From contig NZ_SMUS01000024.1 of assembly GCF_004353185.1 (NCBI RefSeq), positions 1 to 64,000 of the forward strand: DNA of 64,000 nt, given 5' to 3'. Every line of letters begins with the position of its first letter. Position 1 is the stretch's first letter. A program made the translations under genes and the position numbers. Of this stretch, positions 7,780 through 16,439 are shown piece by piece. Origin of the DNA: Clostridium cuniculi. GTDB taxonomy: Bacteria > Bacillota > Clostridia > Clostridiales > Clostridiaceae. The notes under the pieces are model-generated. The model saw nothing but the letters and a program-made list of their open reading frames with translations. It made no database searches and was not told where the DNA came from.

Positions 7780-10089
7780 ATGAAGGAGAAATTACTATTT
7801 AGAGAATCGGTTAGAGGGATAGTGGAATATGTATTAAAAACCGGAAGTTTAGATGATAGATTTGTATCTAGAGGTCGTGCTGTAGATGGAACAATTGCTC
7901 ATGGAAAGCTTCAAAAAGATAATGAATTAATATATGAGAATTATGAAAAAGAAGTAAGAATGAAACATGAATTTCATAAGGATAATATAATTTTACTAGT
8001 TGATGGTAGGGCTGATGGAATTATAAATGAAAATGGAAATATAATTATAGAAGAGATAAAGTCAACTTATATGGATTTAAGTTATTTATATGAGGATTAT
8101 AATTTACTTCATTGGGCTCAGGGAAAGTTTTATGGTTATATTTATTGTATAGATAATAATATAGAAAATATAACTATAAGATTGAGTTATTTTAATATAA
8201 ATACAGATCAGGTTAGATCTTTTGATCATGTTTATAGCTTAAAAGAATTAGAGGATTTTGTACATGATTTAATAAATAAATATTTAGAGATATTAACTTT
8301 AAAAGAATCATTTAAAGCAGAGAGGGATAAAAGTATAAAAGAGTTACAATTCCCATTTAAGTCATATAGAAAAGGACAAAGAGAACTAGCAGTAAGCTGT
8401 TATAGTAGCATAAGAAAAAAAGGAATATTATTTGCACAAGCTCCTACAGGAATAGGAAAAACTATATCCACCATTTTTCCGGCTATAAAGGCAATAGGAG
8501 AAGGAATGGGAGAAAAGATAGTATATTTAACTGCAAAAACAATAACTAGAACTGTAGCAGAAGAGGCGTATATTAAATTATTTAAAAATAATTTAAAGTT
8601 TAAAGTAGTTACTATTACTGCAAAAGAAAAAATATGTCTTAATAATGAAGTAAAATGTAATCCAGATGATTGTGTTTATGCAAAAGATTACTTTACAAAA
8701 ATAAATGATGTAATAAATAGTTTAATAAAAAGCAATAATATATTTTTTAGAGACGAAATAATTGAATATGCTAACAAGTATAAGGTATGTCCTTTCGAGC
8801 TTTCTTTAGATTTAAGTAATTGGTGTGATGGAGTTATTTGTGATTATAACTATGCTTTTGACCCCAGAGTAAAGCTAAAAAGAATATTTGAGGATAGAAA
8901 TGAAGAAAATATATTATTAATAGATGAAGCCCATAATCTTGTTAATAGGGCTAGAGAAATGTATAGCTGCACTTTGCAGAAAAGTAAAGTAATGGGTGTT
9001 AATAAGATTATAAAAGGAAAAGTACCGAAGTTGTATAAAATTTCCAATTCTATAAATAAAGAAATGATACATATAAGAAGAGAATTAGAGGAAATAAATA
9101 AAAAATTTAAATATCATAATGAGGAATACAAAGAATTAATAAAGCTATTGAGGGCATTTATTAATGAAGCTGATAATTACTTAGTAAAAAGTAAGGGAAC
9201 AGAAGGATATGAAGAAGTACTAGAGTTTTATTATGAAGCAAGAAATTTTATTTCAGCAAGTGAATTATATGATAAAGAATATACAACTATTTTAAAAAGT
9301 GATAAAAGTGAATTTAGTATAAAAATATTTTGTATTAACCCTGCTAAAAATTTAAGGAAAGTCATTAAAAATACCTATTCGAGTATTATATTTTCTGCTA
9401 CTTTATCTCCTATAAAGTATTATGTTGATTTAATAGGAGGAGATGAAGAAAGTTTTAAATTAAGATTCGATTCACCATTTAATAGAGAAAACTTATCAAC
9501 TTATGTATATCCTCTAGATATGAGATATGTTAATAGAGAAAAGAATATTGATATATTATGTAATATTATATATAAGTTTATTAATGAAAAAAAAGGTAAT
9601 TATATGGTGTTTTTACCGTCCTTTGAATATTTATATAAGGTATATTCAAGATATATAGATATATATGGAGAAGAAGGAACCCTGATACAAGAGGAAAATT
9701 TGTCGGAAATAAAGAAAGAGGAGTTTTTAAAAGCTTTTAATGAAGATGATAATATAATTGGATTTACAGTTGTAGGTGGGATGTTTTCAGAAGGAGTAGA
9801 TTTACCTGGTGATAAATTGATTGGAGCTATAATAGTAGGAGTTGGATTTCCTATGGTTTCTATTGAAAATAATATAATATCAGAATACTTTAAAGAAAAT
9901 GGTTTTGATTATTCTTATACTTATCCAGGAATAAATAAAGTTCTTCAATCAGCAGGAAGAGTAATAAGAACAGAGAATGATAAAGGAAGAGTATTATTGA
10001 TAGATAGAAGATATAAAAGTCCTAAATATAAATTTATTCTACCTAAGGAATGGGAAGTAGAAGAGTATAAATTTAGCTGTAAAAAATAG
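7780..10089 (+). CDS. DinG/Rad3-like Fe-S DNA helicase with N-terminal Cas4-like nuclease domain
   Basis: A 769-residue superfamily 2 helicase. Residues 1-170 look like a PD-(D/E)XK nuclease: GTIAHGKLQ, VDGRADGII and IIIEEIKST carry the expected His, Asp and E-x-K residues. Walker A APTGIGKT is near residue 222 and the DEAH box at 382-385. Between them C286, C293, C298 and C337 are spaced like the 4Fe-4S cysteines of XPD/DinG. The C-terminal motif VI is QSAGRVIRTENDKG. This suggests a 5'-3' DNA helicase with a linked nuclease for repair. The ATG at 7780 is preferred to 7774 because GAGAGGA then has proper spacing. No partner gene adjoins it. Confidence 0.85.
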   Translation: MKEKLLFRESVRGIVEYVLKTGSLDDRFVSRGRAVDGTIAHGKLQKDNELIYENYEKEVRMKHEFHKDNIILLVDGRADGIINENGNIIIEEIKSTYMDLSYLYEDYNLLHWAQGKFYGYIYCIDNNIENITIRLSYFNINTDQVRSFDHVYSLKELEDFVHDLINKYLEILTLKESFKAERDKSIKELQFPFKSYRKGQRELAVSCYSSIRKKGILFAQAPTGIGKTISTIFPAIKAIGEGMGEKIVYLTAKTITRTVAEEAYIKLFKNNLKFKVVTITAKEKICLNNEVKCNPDDCVYAKDYFTKINDVINSLIKSNNIFFRDEIIEYANKYKVCPFELSLDLSNWCDGVICDYNYAFDPRVKLKRIFEDRNEENILLIDEAHNLVNRAREMYSCTLQKSKVMGVNKIIKGKVPKLYKISNSINKEMIHIRRELEEINKKFKYHNEEYKELIKLLRAFINEADNYLVKSKGTEGYEEVLEFYYEARNFISASELYDKEYTTILKSDKSEFSIKIFCINPAKNLRKVIKNTYSSIIFSATLSPIKYYVDLIGGDEESFKLRFDSPFNRENLSTYVYPLDMRYVNREKNIDILCNIIYKFINEKKGNYMVFLPSFEYLYKVYSRYIDIYGEEGTLIQEENLSEIKKEEFLKAFNEDDNIIGFTVVGGMFSEGVDLPGDKLIGAIIVGVGFPMVSIENNIISEYFKENGFDYSYTYPGINKVLQSAGRVIRTENDKGRVLLIDRRYKSPKYKFILPKEWEVEEYKFSCKK

Positions 10090-10144
10090 TAATTATATAT
10101 AATAAGGGATATATTATATATTAGAAAGGAAATATGGTGATATT

Positions 10145-10996
10145 ATGTCTAAAAAAGAGGTGGTAAGAAAAAAGGGATTCTTTGATTTTATAATTTATTT
10201 TATAGTTAAAATAAGAGATGATGATATTTTTGCTTTGGCAGCTCAACTAGCATATTATTTAATATTATCATTTTTCCCTTTTTTAATTTTCTTATTAACA
10301 TTAGTTGGATTTAGTAATTTAGATTCCATGGAAGTATTAGGGGCATTAAGAGCTATATTGCCTACTAGTGCATTTGAACTTATTTATAATGTAATTATAG
10401 AAGTTATTGAAAAACAAAATACTGGATTATTAGGAGCTTCTTTATTATTGGTGGTTTGGTCTGCATCTTCAGCCTTTAGGGCTGTAATTAAAGGGATAAA
10501 TAAGGCCTATGGATTAAATGAAAATAGATCATTTATTAGAAGAGCTTTTATAGCAATTATATGTACATTTGCATTAGCTTTTGTAATAATGTTAACATTA
10601 GTAATGCTAGTATTTGGACGCTTAATAGGAGAGTTATTGGCATCATATTTACCATTTCCAAGTGTGGTATATAAAGTATGGAATTTTCTTAGATATGTAC
10701 TTGTTGTATTTATGATGATATTGATTTTTGCAAGTATATATAGATATACTCCTTCAAAAAGACTTATGTGGAAAGAAGTTTTACCAGGGGCCATTTCATG
10801 TACAGGTGGATGGTTAATTGTTTCTTTAGGTTTTTCATTTTATATAAATAATTTTAGTAATTATTCTAAAATATATGGTGGTTTAGGTGCAGTTATTATA
10901 TTAATAACATGGTTATATCTTACTTCAATAATTTTGATTCTTGGAGGAGAGATTAACTCAGTTATAGTTATAAGAAAAACTAATCTGTTAAATTAA
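10145..10996 (+). CDS. YihY/BrkB-family inner-membrane protein
   Basis: A 283-residue membrane protein of the YihY/virulence-factor BrkB family, once misnamed ribonuclease BN. Six membrane segments are visible (about residues 30-55, 90-110, 130-155, 180-200, 210-235, 245-270). The family landmarks LAAQLAYYLILSFFPFLIFLL, VWSASSAFRAVIKGINKAY and GGLGAVIILITWLYLTSIILILGGEIN are present. Its function is not firmly known; lipid handling or transport has been suggested. It sits 55 nt after the helicase gene and may be read with it. Confidence 0.88.
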   Translation: MSKKEVVRKKGFFDFIIYFIVKIRDDDIFALAAQLAYYLILSFFPFLIFLLTLVGFSNLDSMEVLGALRAILPTSAFELIYNVIIEVIEKQNTGLLGASLLLVVWSASSAFRAVIKGINKAYGLNENRSFIRRAFIAIICTFALAFVIMLTLVMLVFGRLIGELLASYLPFPSVVYKVWNFLRYVLVVFMMILIFASIYRYTPSKRLMWKEVLPGAISCTGGWLIVSLGFSFYINNFSNYSKIYGGLGAVIILITWLYLTSIILILGGEINSVIVIRKTNLLN

Positions 10997-11148
10997 TTAT
11001 ATTTTCTATGATTTTAATATATAAATTTGTTTAATTGTAATAATTTCAAAATATATTTCTATAATTTATAGTTATAATAAAATTTCCATGAATAGAAAAA
11101 TTTGAAGTGGTTATACTCAAAGGTGAGATATTCAGGAGGTGCAATTAA

Positions 11149-11508
11149 ATGAATAAAATAGTATTATTAGGAAAACTTATAAAGGACCCTGAACTAAAAA
11201 CTATAGATAATGGTGAAAAAGTTTTTACAAGGTTCATAATAGCAGTAGATAGAAACTTTAAATCTGCTGATGGAACTAGAAAGGCGGACTTAATTCCAGT
11301 AACTATATGGGGAAGAAAAGCAGAAGTTGTTTGTAAGTATATGACTAGAGGTAGTTATATTAGCTTAAGTGGTAGATTAAAAACAGGAAGTTATGAAGAT
11401 AAACAAGGGAATAAAAAATATATAGCGGAAGTTGTTGCTGAAGACTTCAAATTTGTTGGAAATAGAAGAGAAGTTAGAGAGAATAACGAAGTTAGTGGCG
11501 AAGAATAA
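11149..11508 (+). CDS. Short single-stranded DNA-binding protein (SSB paralogue)
   Basis: A 119-residue OB-fold protein with the SSB pattern MNKIVLLGKLIKDPELKTI...KVFTRFIIAVDRNFK...DLIPVTIWGRKAEVVCKYMTRGSYISLSGRLKTGSYEDKQGN. It covers the OB fold only. It lacks the Gly-rich linker and the acidic DDxxPF tail by which housekeeping SSB recruits partners. It is therefore probably a second SSB and not the replicative copy; the main ssb would normally lie between rpsF and rpsR. AGGAGGTG gives a strong start and a terminator follows. Confidence 0.85.
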   Translation: MNKIVLLGKLIKDPELKTIDNGEKVFTRFIIAVDRNFKSADGTRKADLIPVTIWGRKAEVVCKYMTRGSYISLSGRLKTGSYEDKQGNKKYIAEVVAEDFKFVGNRREVRENNEVSGEE

Positions 11509-11516
11509 ATTATTAT

Positions 11517-11550
11517 ATAGAGGTTGTTAAGAAACAATCTCTATTTTTTT
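11517..11550 (+). terminator. Terminator of the SSB paralogue
   Basis: ATAGAGGTTGTT pairs with AACAATCTCTAT around a short loop and is followed by TTTTTTT. The remaining bases to 11778 hold a likely promoter for the next gene (TTGACA at 11709-11714) and nothing else recognised. Confidence 0.88.
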
Positions 11551-11778
11551 AAATAAAATTTTCCATGTTAGGATAGTTTTCGACACTTATTTTAATGTAT
11601 TAAATAATATTATTAGTAAGTAAAGTTATAATATTAACTGAAAAAAGTGTAATAAATTACAATTATGTTGAAAGCTAAGGGAAATTTTATTTTGTACAGC
11701 ACCACCATTTGACATAATTTTAATTCAATGTATGGTATTGTTTTATTATTAAATAATATGTAGAGGGGTAAGGGTATT

Positions 11779-12078
11779 ATGAAGATAAATAAAACATTAA
11801 GTAAAATAGTAAATATTAATGAGAAAGAAGTTAAATATATTTATAGAATTACTGAAAAGAGCATAAAAAATAGACAAGCATTTGGAATTGAAATTGAAAG
11901 ACAAGATTTTAATAATGGAGAAATAACAAGTTTAGAAAGAGACTCTGTAAGCTTAGTGGCTAGTGAAGAGAAGAAAGCTGATGATATATTATTATTGTTA
12001 TTTAATAATTTAGTTTCACCTATTCATTTAGTTGATATTGTTGGTGAATATTCAGATTTGTGTGCTGCTGAATTTTAG
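11779..12078 (+). CDS. Small conserved clostridial protein (DUF6514-like)
   Basis: A 99-residue soluble protein without membrane segments or signal peptide. The pattern YIYRITEKSIKNRQAFGIEIERQD, then RDSVSLVASEEKKADDILLLLFNNLVSPIHLVDIVGEYSDL, matches from memory a small clostridial family annotated DUF6514, but I cannot confirm it here. It looks like a compact alpha/beta domain. AGAGGGGTAAGG precedes the ATG. It stands alone before acpS and its function is unknown. Confidence 0.68.
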   Translation: MKINKTLSKIVNINEKEVKYIYRITEKSIKNRQAFGIEIERQDFNNGEITSLERDSVSLVASEEKKADDILLLLFNNLVSPIHLVDIVGEYSDLCAAEF

Positions 12079-12167
12079 TTTTTAAAATTATATTTACATA
12101 AGGGATATTTACAGAGGATAATTAAGTTATTCTTATAGATATATAGTTTAACAAAAGAGGTGATTTT

Positions 12168-12548
12168 ATGATATTGGGAATTGGAACAGACATAATAGAA
12201 ATAGAGAGAATTGAGAAGGCAATAAACAATACACCAATGTTTTTAAAAAAGATATTTACTAAAAGAGAACTTGATGAATTAAATAAGGGTACGCTTAGAG
12301 TTGAGAGTGTAGCTGGAAATTTTGCTGTAAAGGAAGCAGTAAGTAAAGCTGTAGGAACAGGTATGAGAGGGTTTACCTTTAATGATATAGAAGTTTTTAG
12401 AGATGAACTAGGAAAACCAATAGTGCAAGTATCTGATAAAGTAAAAGAGCTAATAAAAGTTGATAATTATATATTTAATGTTTCTATTTCTCATAATAGA
12501 ACTTGCGCAATTGCATTTGTAGTACTAGAATCGCACCAACCTACATAA
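12168..12548 (+). CDS. acpS: Holo-[acyl-carrier-protein] synthase
   Basis: A 126-residue AcpS-type phosphopantetheinyl transferase, which moves the 4'-phosphopantetheine arm of CoA to apo-ACP and so activates fatty-acid synthesis. The Mg-binding signature GIGTDIIEIERIEKA (Asp in TDI) is at the N-terminus and the second motif FAVKEAVSKAVGTGM contains the conserved Glu and Lys. ISHNRTCAIAFVV closes the domain. The length is typical for the trimeric AcpS class. AGAGGTGA precedes the ATG. Confidence 0.95.
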   Translation: MILGIGTDIIEIERIEKAINNTPMFLKKIFTKRELDELNKGTLRVESVAGNFAVKEAVSKAVGTGMRGFTFNDIEVFRDELGKPIVQVSDKVKELIKVDNYIFNVSISHNRTCAIAFVVLESHQPT

Positions 12549-12669
12549 TATTTATATAGTAATGAATAACATAAATAATATTTTTTTAAGTAACTTAATA
12601 ATAAAATATGAATAAAATCTATAGTTGCTTAATATTAGTAATAATGAAATAGTGCTTATGGGAGGATAT

Positions 12670-13281
12670 ATGAAGAAAAAAATTATTATAACATTATTAC
12701 TAATCATACCTTTTATATCTATTTTTCTTGTTGTTATTTTTAGGGGAATACTTTCACCAAGTAATGAGGATATAATTAGGGATTTAAAAAATATTAAATG
12801 TTATGAAACAAAAGTTGAGTACATAGTTAAGAATAGCAAAGGAGAAGAACGAGAGAGTACAGTTCAATATTATTCAAAAGAAGAGGGAGTAAGGGTAGAA
12901 TTCGATGATGACAAAGTTAAGCTTTATAAGTCAGATGGAATTCATGTAAGGGATAATTCATCTACTGGTGAATATGTGATTGAAAGTGATATGGACATAC
13001 TTCATTCAATGGCATTTATGAATAAAATATTATCTTATCCACTAAAGAGTGATTCTATAAAAGAGGGACAAGAAGAGTGGGGAGATAAAATATATATACA
13101 AGTGGATACAGAGTTATTTTTAAACAATGAACATTTTGATAGTGCTAGGATTTTTATAAATAAAAAAACTAAGACACCTATTGGAATTGTAATTTATGAT
13201 AAAGATGGTAACGACTCAGTACGAATAATTTATGAAGATTTTAAAATTGTTAAAGAAGTTGATGAAAACTTATTTAACTAA
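12670..13281 (+). CDS. GerS-like germination lipoprotein-related protein
   Basis: A 203-residue exported protein. Residues 4-26 are a hydrophobic anchor or signal (IIITLLLIIPFISIFLVVIF); no lipobox cysteine is evident, so it may stay membrane-anchored. The rest is LolA/GerS-like beta structure: IRDLKNIKCYETKVEYIVKNSKGEER, then YYSKEEGVRVEF and FINKKTKTPIGIVIYDKDG. GerS-like proteins in clostridia support spore cortex hydrolysis. The ATG at 12670, with GGAGG before it, is preferred to the upstream in-frame ATG at 12625, which lacks a ribosome site. It lies between acpS and the MazEF pair, as in related clostridia. Confidence 0.75.
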   Translation: MKKKIIITLLLIIPFISIFLVVIFRGILSPSNEDIIRDLKNIKCYETKVEYIVKNSKGEERESTVQYYSKEEGVRVEFDDDKVKLYKSDGIHVRDNSSTGEYVIESDMDILHSMAFMNKILSYPLKSDSIKEGQEEWGDKIYIQVDTELFLNNEHFDSARIFINKKTKTPIGIVIYDKDGNDSVRIIYEDFKIVKEVDENLFN

Positions 13282-13299
13282 GGATTATTAAAATTATTA

Positions 13300-13331
13300 G
13301 ATGAATGCTGAATGTAAATTCAGTATTCATC
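13300..13331. repeat. Hairpin after the GerS-like gene
   Basis: GATGAATGCTGAAT (13300-13313) and ATTCAGTATTCATC (13318-13331) form a 14-bp stem with one G-U wobble and a GTAA loop. No T run follows, so this is not a standard terminator, though it may protect the 3' end of the mRNA. Confidence 0.6.
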
Positions 13332-13630
13332 CATATAAGTTATAAAAATAGTAAGAGTTAAATTGAACAAATGATTAAATATAGATGAATAATACAAAGA
13401 AAATTTTGCCGTTGTAGTATTTAGTTCAGTCTAGTTGTATTAACCATAGTGACAATCTAAGTACATAGTAATCATTTTATAGAAGAATGATTAAAAATAT
13501 ACTTTTAAAGGATTAATAATTGTAAAAAATATAAAATTTGCTCATATAATGACATTTCTATTTACAAAATGACATATTTTGAAATATAATTTTCTTATAC
13601 ATAGGGAAGAGAACTCCTAGGAGGTCAAAT
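13332..13630. other. Intergenic region without a recognised gene
   Basis: About 300 bp of AT-rich sequence before the antitoxin gene. A TATAAT at 13545-13550 with TTGTAA upstream (19-bp spacing) is a weak promoter candidate. No ORF with a ribosome site was found. In relatives an alanine racemase gene often lies here; no trace of one is visible. Confidence 0.5.
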
Positions 13631-13891
13631 ATGTCAAAAAAAATAGATAATATAATAATCCGTAAATTTAAAAATGATTTTGAAAAAAGTAGTAAATTTA
13701 TTAAAGATAGTTTAATAGTATATAGTGAGGAGAATGAAGCAAGTGAGTTCTTTGAATTAATGAAAAATGGATATAAAGAGATGTCGAAAATTAATTTAGA
13801 ACTTGCATATGATGCTAATTCATCACAAAAGTCACTTAAATACAAATTTGATGACATAAATGAATATGAGAAATGGCTTTGCGGAGTGTGA
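13631..13891 (+). CDS. MazE/NdoAI-type antitoxin
   Basis: An 86-residue protein directly upstream of the MazF gene. The segment [24 protein letters not shown] closely follows the C-terminal part of NdoAI antitoxins, the region that binds and blocks the toxin. The N-terminal 25 residues are basic and only loosely resemble a ribbon-helix-helix DNA-binding strand. TAGGAGG gives a strong ribosome site. The pair overlaps or nearly abuts, so translation is coupled, as expected for a toxin-antitoxin operon. Confidence 0.8.
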   Translation: MSKKIDNIIIRKFKNDFEKSSKFIKDSLIVYSEENEASEFFELMKNGYKEMSKINLELAYDANSSQKSLKYKFDDINEYEKWLCGV

Positions 13892-13899
13892 TATTTTTA

Positions 13900-14253
13900 A
13901 TGACGACTATGGTTGTAAAAAGAGGGGATATTTTTTATGCAGATTTAAGTCCTGTTATAGGCTCTGAGCAAGGTGGAATTAGACCAGTGATTATAATACA
14001 AAATGATATAGGAAATAAGTATAGTCCTACAGTAATAGTAGCGGCTATAACTTCTCAAATTAATAAAGCCAAGCTTCCAACACATGTGGAAATTTCATCA
14101 GAAGAGTATGGATTAAATAGAGATTCAGTTGTGTTATTAGAGCAAATAAGGACGCTAGATAAAAAAAGGCTTAAAGAGAAAATAGGCCATATGACAGATG
14201 CTGATATGAAAAAAGTAGATAAATCATTACTTATTAGTATAAGTCTAGCTTAA
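13900..14253 (+). CDS. mazF: MazF/NdoA (EndoA) endoribonuclease toxin
   Basis: A 117-residue (from ATG 13900) MazF-family mRNA interferase, very close in pattern to B. subtilis Ndo[33 protein letters not shown], then [24 protein letters not shown] and [23 protein letters not shown]. The conserved Arg in GGIRPV and the Thr in AAITSQ are the expected catalytic pair for cleaving single-stranded RNA (UACAU in the Bacillus and clostridial enzymes). The family start corresponds to ATG 13900 or 13909; the frame opens further upstream inside the antitoxin gene, without family support. The strong conservation argues for function. Confidence 0.93.
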   Translation: MTTMVVKRGDIFYADLSPVIGSEQGGIRPVIIIQNDIGNKYSPTVIVAAITSQINKAKLPTHVEISSEEYGLNRDSVVLLEQIRTLDKKRLKEKIGHMTDADMKKVDKSLLISISLA

Positions 14254-14275
14254 AGGTTTAATTTAACTAATTATT

Positions 14276-14305
14276 AAGACAAAGTAGGGATACTTTGTCT
14301 TTTTT
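14276..14305 (+). terminator. Terminator of the mazEF operon
   Basis: AAGACAAAGTA pairs with TACTTTGTCTT around GGGA and is followed by a T run. Confidence 0.92.
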
Positions 14306-14496
14306 AGTATAAAAATAAATATATTTTATAATTGATATTAAATGTGATATACAATTTAAAAACAATAATGTATACTTTAATTAAAAATAGTGTATACAAA
14401 TAGAAATACTTATGTTAAAATAAATCTGGGTAATTTACATAATTATAGAGTATAATAAATTATATTAATATAAATTGTTACAACGGAGGCTTTCAA

Positions 14497-15321
14497 ATGG
14501 TTAATAATGTAGAAGAATTAAAATCAATATCTAAACTAATCAGAAAAGATATAGTTTCAATGTTAACAGAATCAGCATCAGGACATCCAGGTGGATCTTT
14601 ATCTGCAGCTGATATTGTAACTACACTTTTCTTTAAAGAAATGAACATAGATCCAAGTAATCCAAAAAATCCAGATAGAGATAGATTTGTATTATCAAAG
14701 GGTCATGCTGCACCAGTTTTATATAGTGCATTAGCAAGAAAAGGATTCTTCCCAGTAGAGGAATTAAGTACTTTAAGAAAGTTTGGATCAAGATTACAAG
14801 GTCATCCAAGTATGAAATGTTTACCAGGAATTGATATGTCAACAGGTTCTTTAGGCCAAGGTATTTCTTCTGCTGTAGGAATGGCTTTAGCAGGAAAAAT
14901 AGATAACAAAGCATATAGAGTATATACTATTTTAGGTGATGGTGAATTAGAAGAGGGTCAAGTATGGGAAGCTTCTATGTGCGCAGCTCACTATAAATTA
15001 GATAACTTAACTGCTTTTGTAGATTTTAATGGACTACAAATAGATGGGAATATAGAAGATGTTATGAATCCATCACCAATAGATAAGAAGTTTGAAGCTT
15101 TTGGTTGGAATGTATTAGTTATTGATGGACATAACTATGATGAAATAATAGATGCTATAGAAAAAGCAAAAGAATGTAAGGATATGCCAACAGTTGTTAT
15201 ATGTAAAACTGTTAAAGGAAAAGGCGTATCATTTATGGAAAATGAAGCAGCATGGCATGGTACAGCGCCAAGCAAAGAACAATGTGAAAAAGCTTTAGCT
15301 GAGATTGGAGGAGACAGATAA
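14497..15321 (+). CDS. Transketolase, N-terminal subunit
   Basis: A 274-residue thiamine-diphosphate-binding half of a split transketolase. Visible are ESASGHPGGSLSAADIVTTLFF, DRFVLSKGHAAPVLYSAL, the catalytic-loop histidine in LQGHPSM, and the ThDP/metal motif GDGELEEGQVWEA...AFVDFNGLQIDG. With its partner it transfers two-carbon units in the non-oxidative pentose phosphate pathway. Its stop overlaps the start of the C-terminal subunit (TAATG). A strong GGAGG lies before the ATG. Confidence 0.93.
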   Translation: MVNNVEELKSISKLIRKDIVSMLTESASGHPGGSLSAADIVTTLFFKEMNIDPSNPKNPDRDRFVLSKGHAAPVLYSALARKGFFPVEELSTLRKFGSRLQGHPSMKCLPGIDMSTGSLGQGISSAVGMALAGKIDNKAYRVYTILGDGELEEGQVWEASMCAAHYKLDNLTAFVDFNGLQIDGNIEDVMNPSPIDKKFEAFGWNVLVIDGHNYDEIIDAIEKAKECKDMPTVVICKTVKGKGVSFMENEAAWHGTAPSKEQCEKALAEIGGDR

Positions 15322-16265
15322 TGAGTAAGAAAATCGCTACAAGAGAAGCATATGGAAAAGCATTAGCAGAATTAGCAAAAGAAAATGAAAATGTAGTAGT
15401 CTTAGATGCGGATTTATCTAAATCTACTAAAACAGCTGACTTTAAAGCAGTTTCACCAGAAAGATTCTTTAACATGGGAATTGCTGAAGGAAATATGATG
15501 GGAGTTGCTGCAGGTTTATCAACTTGTGGAAAAATTCCATATGTAAGTACATTTGCAATGTTTGCAGCAGGTAGAGCTTTTGAACAAATAAGAAACTCAA
15601 TCTGTTATCCTAAGTTAAATGTTAAAGTTTGTGCTACACATGCTGGATTAACAGTTGGAGAAGATGGTGCATCTCACCAAACTGTTGAAGATTTATCATT
15701 AATGAGAAGTATACCAAATATGGTAGTTATCTCACCAGCAGATGCAGTTGAAACTATGGCTGCAATTAAGGCTATAGCTAAATATGATGGACCTTGCTAT
15801 GTAAGATTAGGAAGAGCTGCAGTTAATGTAATAAATGATGAAAGCACTTATGAATTCAAATTAGGAAAAGGTGTTGTAGTATCAGAAGGTAAAGATGTTA
15901 CTATAGTTGCAACTGGAATTATGGTTGATGCTGCTATAGAAGCGAAAGAAATTTTAGCACAAGAAGGAATTGATGCTAAGGTTATAAATATACACACAAT
16001 AAAACCTTTAGATAATGAGTTAATTATCGCAGCAGCTAAAGAAACAGGAGCTATAGTAACTGCTGAGGAGCATAGCGTAATTGGTGGATTAGGTTCTGCA
16101 GTTTCAGAAGTTGTTACTGAAAAATATCCAGTACCAGTTTTAAAGGTTGGAATTAATGATACTTTTGGAGAAAGCGGTAAGCCTGATGAATTATTAAAGG
16201 CTTATAACTTAACAGCACAAGACATAGTTAACAAAGTTAAACAAGCAATTACTTTAAAAAGATAG
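15321..16265 (+). CDS. Transketolase, C-terminal subunit
   Basis: A 314-residue partner subunit. Residues 1-160 are the pyrimidine-binding domain (ATREAYGKALAEL, VVVLDADLSKST, RFFNMGIAEGNMMGVAAGLS; the Glu in GIAEGNM activates ThDP). Residues 185-314 are the C-terminal transketolase domain (VTIVATGIMVDAAIEAKEIL, VTAEEHSVIGGLGSAV). The one-base overlap with the N-terminal subunit implies coupled translation and equal amounts. A strong terminator follows, so this is a two-gene operon. Confidence 0.93.
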   Translation: MSKKIATREAYGKALAELAKENENVVVLDADLSKSTKTADFKAVSPERFFNMGIAEGNMMGVAAGLSTCGKIPYVSTFAMFAAGRAFEQIRNSICYPKLNVKVCATHAGLTVGEDGASHQTVEDLSLMRSIPNMVVISPADAVETMAAIKAIAKYDGPCYVRLGRAAVNVINDESTYEFKLGKGVVVSEGKDVTIVATGIMVDAAIEAKEILAQEGIDAKVINIHTIKPLDNELIIAAAKETGAIVTAEEHSVIGGLGSAVSEVVTEKYPVPVLKVGINDTFGESGKPDELLKAYNLTAQDIVNKVKQAITLKR

Positions 16266-16302
16266 ATTATATATACCACAAAACAGCTATTTTACCACTT
16301 AG

Positions 16303-16332
16303 AACTGCGATAAAAAAATCGCAGTTTTTTTG
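16303..16332 (+). terminator. Terminator of the split transketolase operon
   Basis: AACTGCGAT (16303-16311) and ATCGCAGTT (16318-16326) pair around six A residues and are followed by TTTTTT. Confidence 0.92.
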
Positions 16333-16439
16333 TTGTTAAAAAAGGTATATAATGGTGAAGTGTGTTAAATCATTTAGGATAAAAAAAGTAGAGTGAGGGA
16401 AAATAATACAAATAATTTAAATTTGTAAGGAGTATTTTT

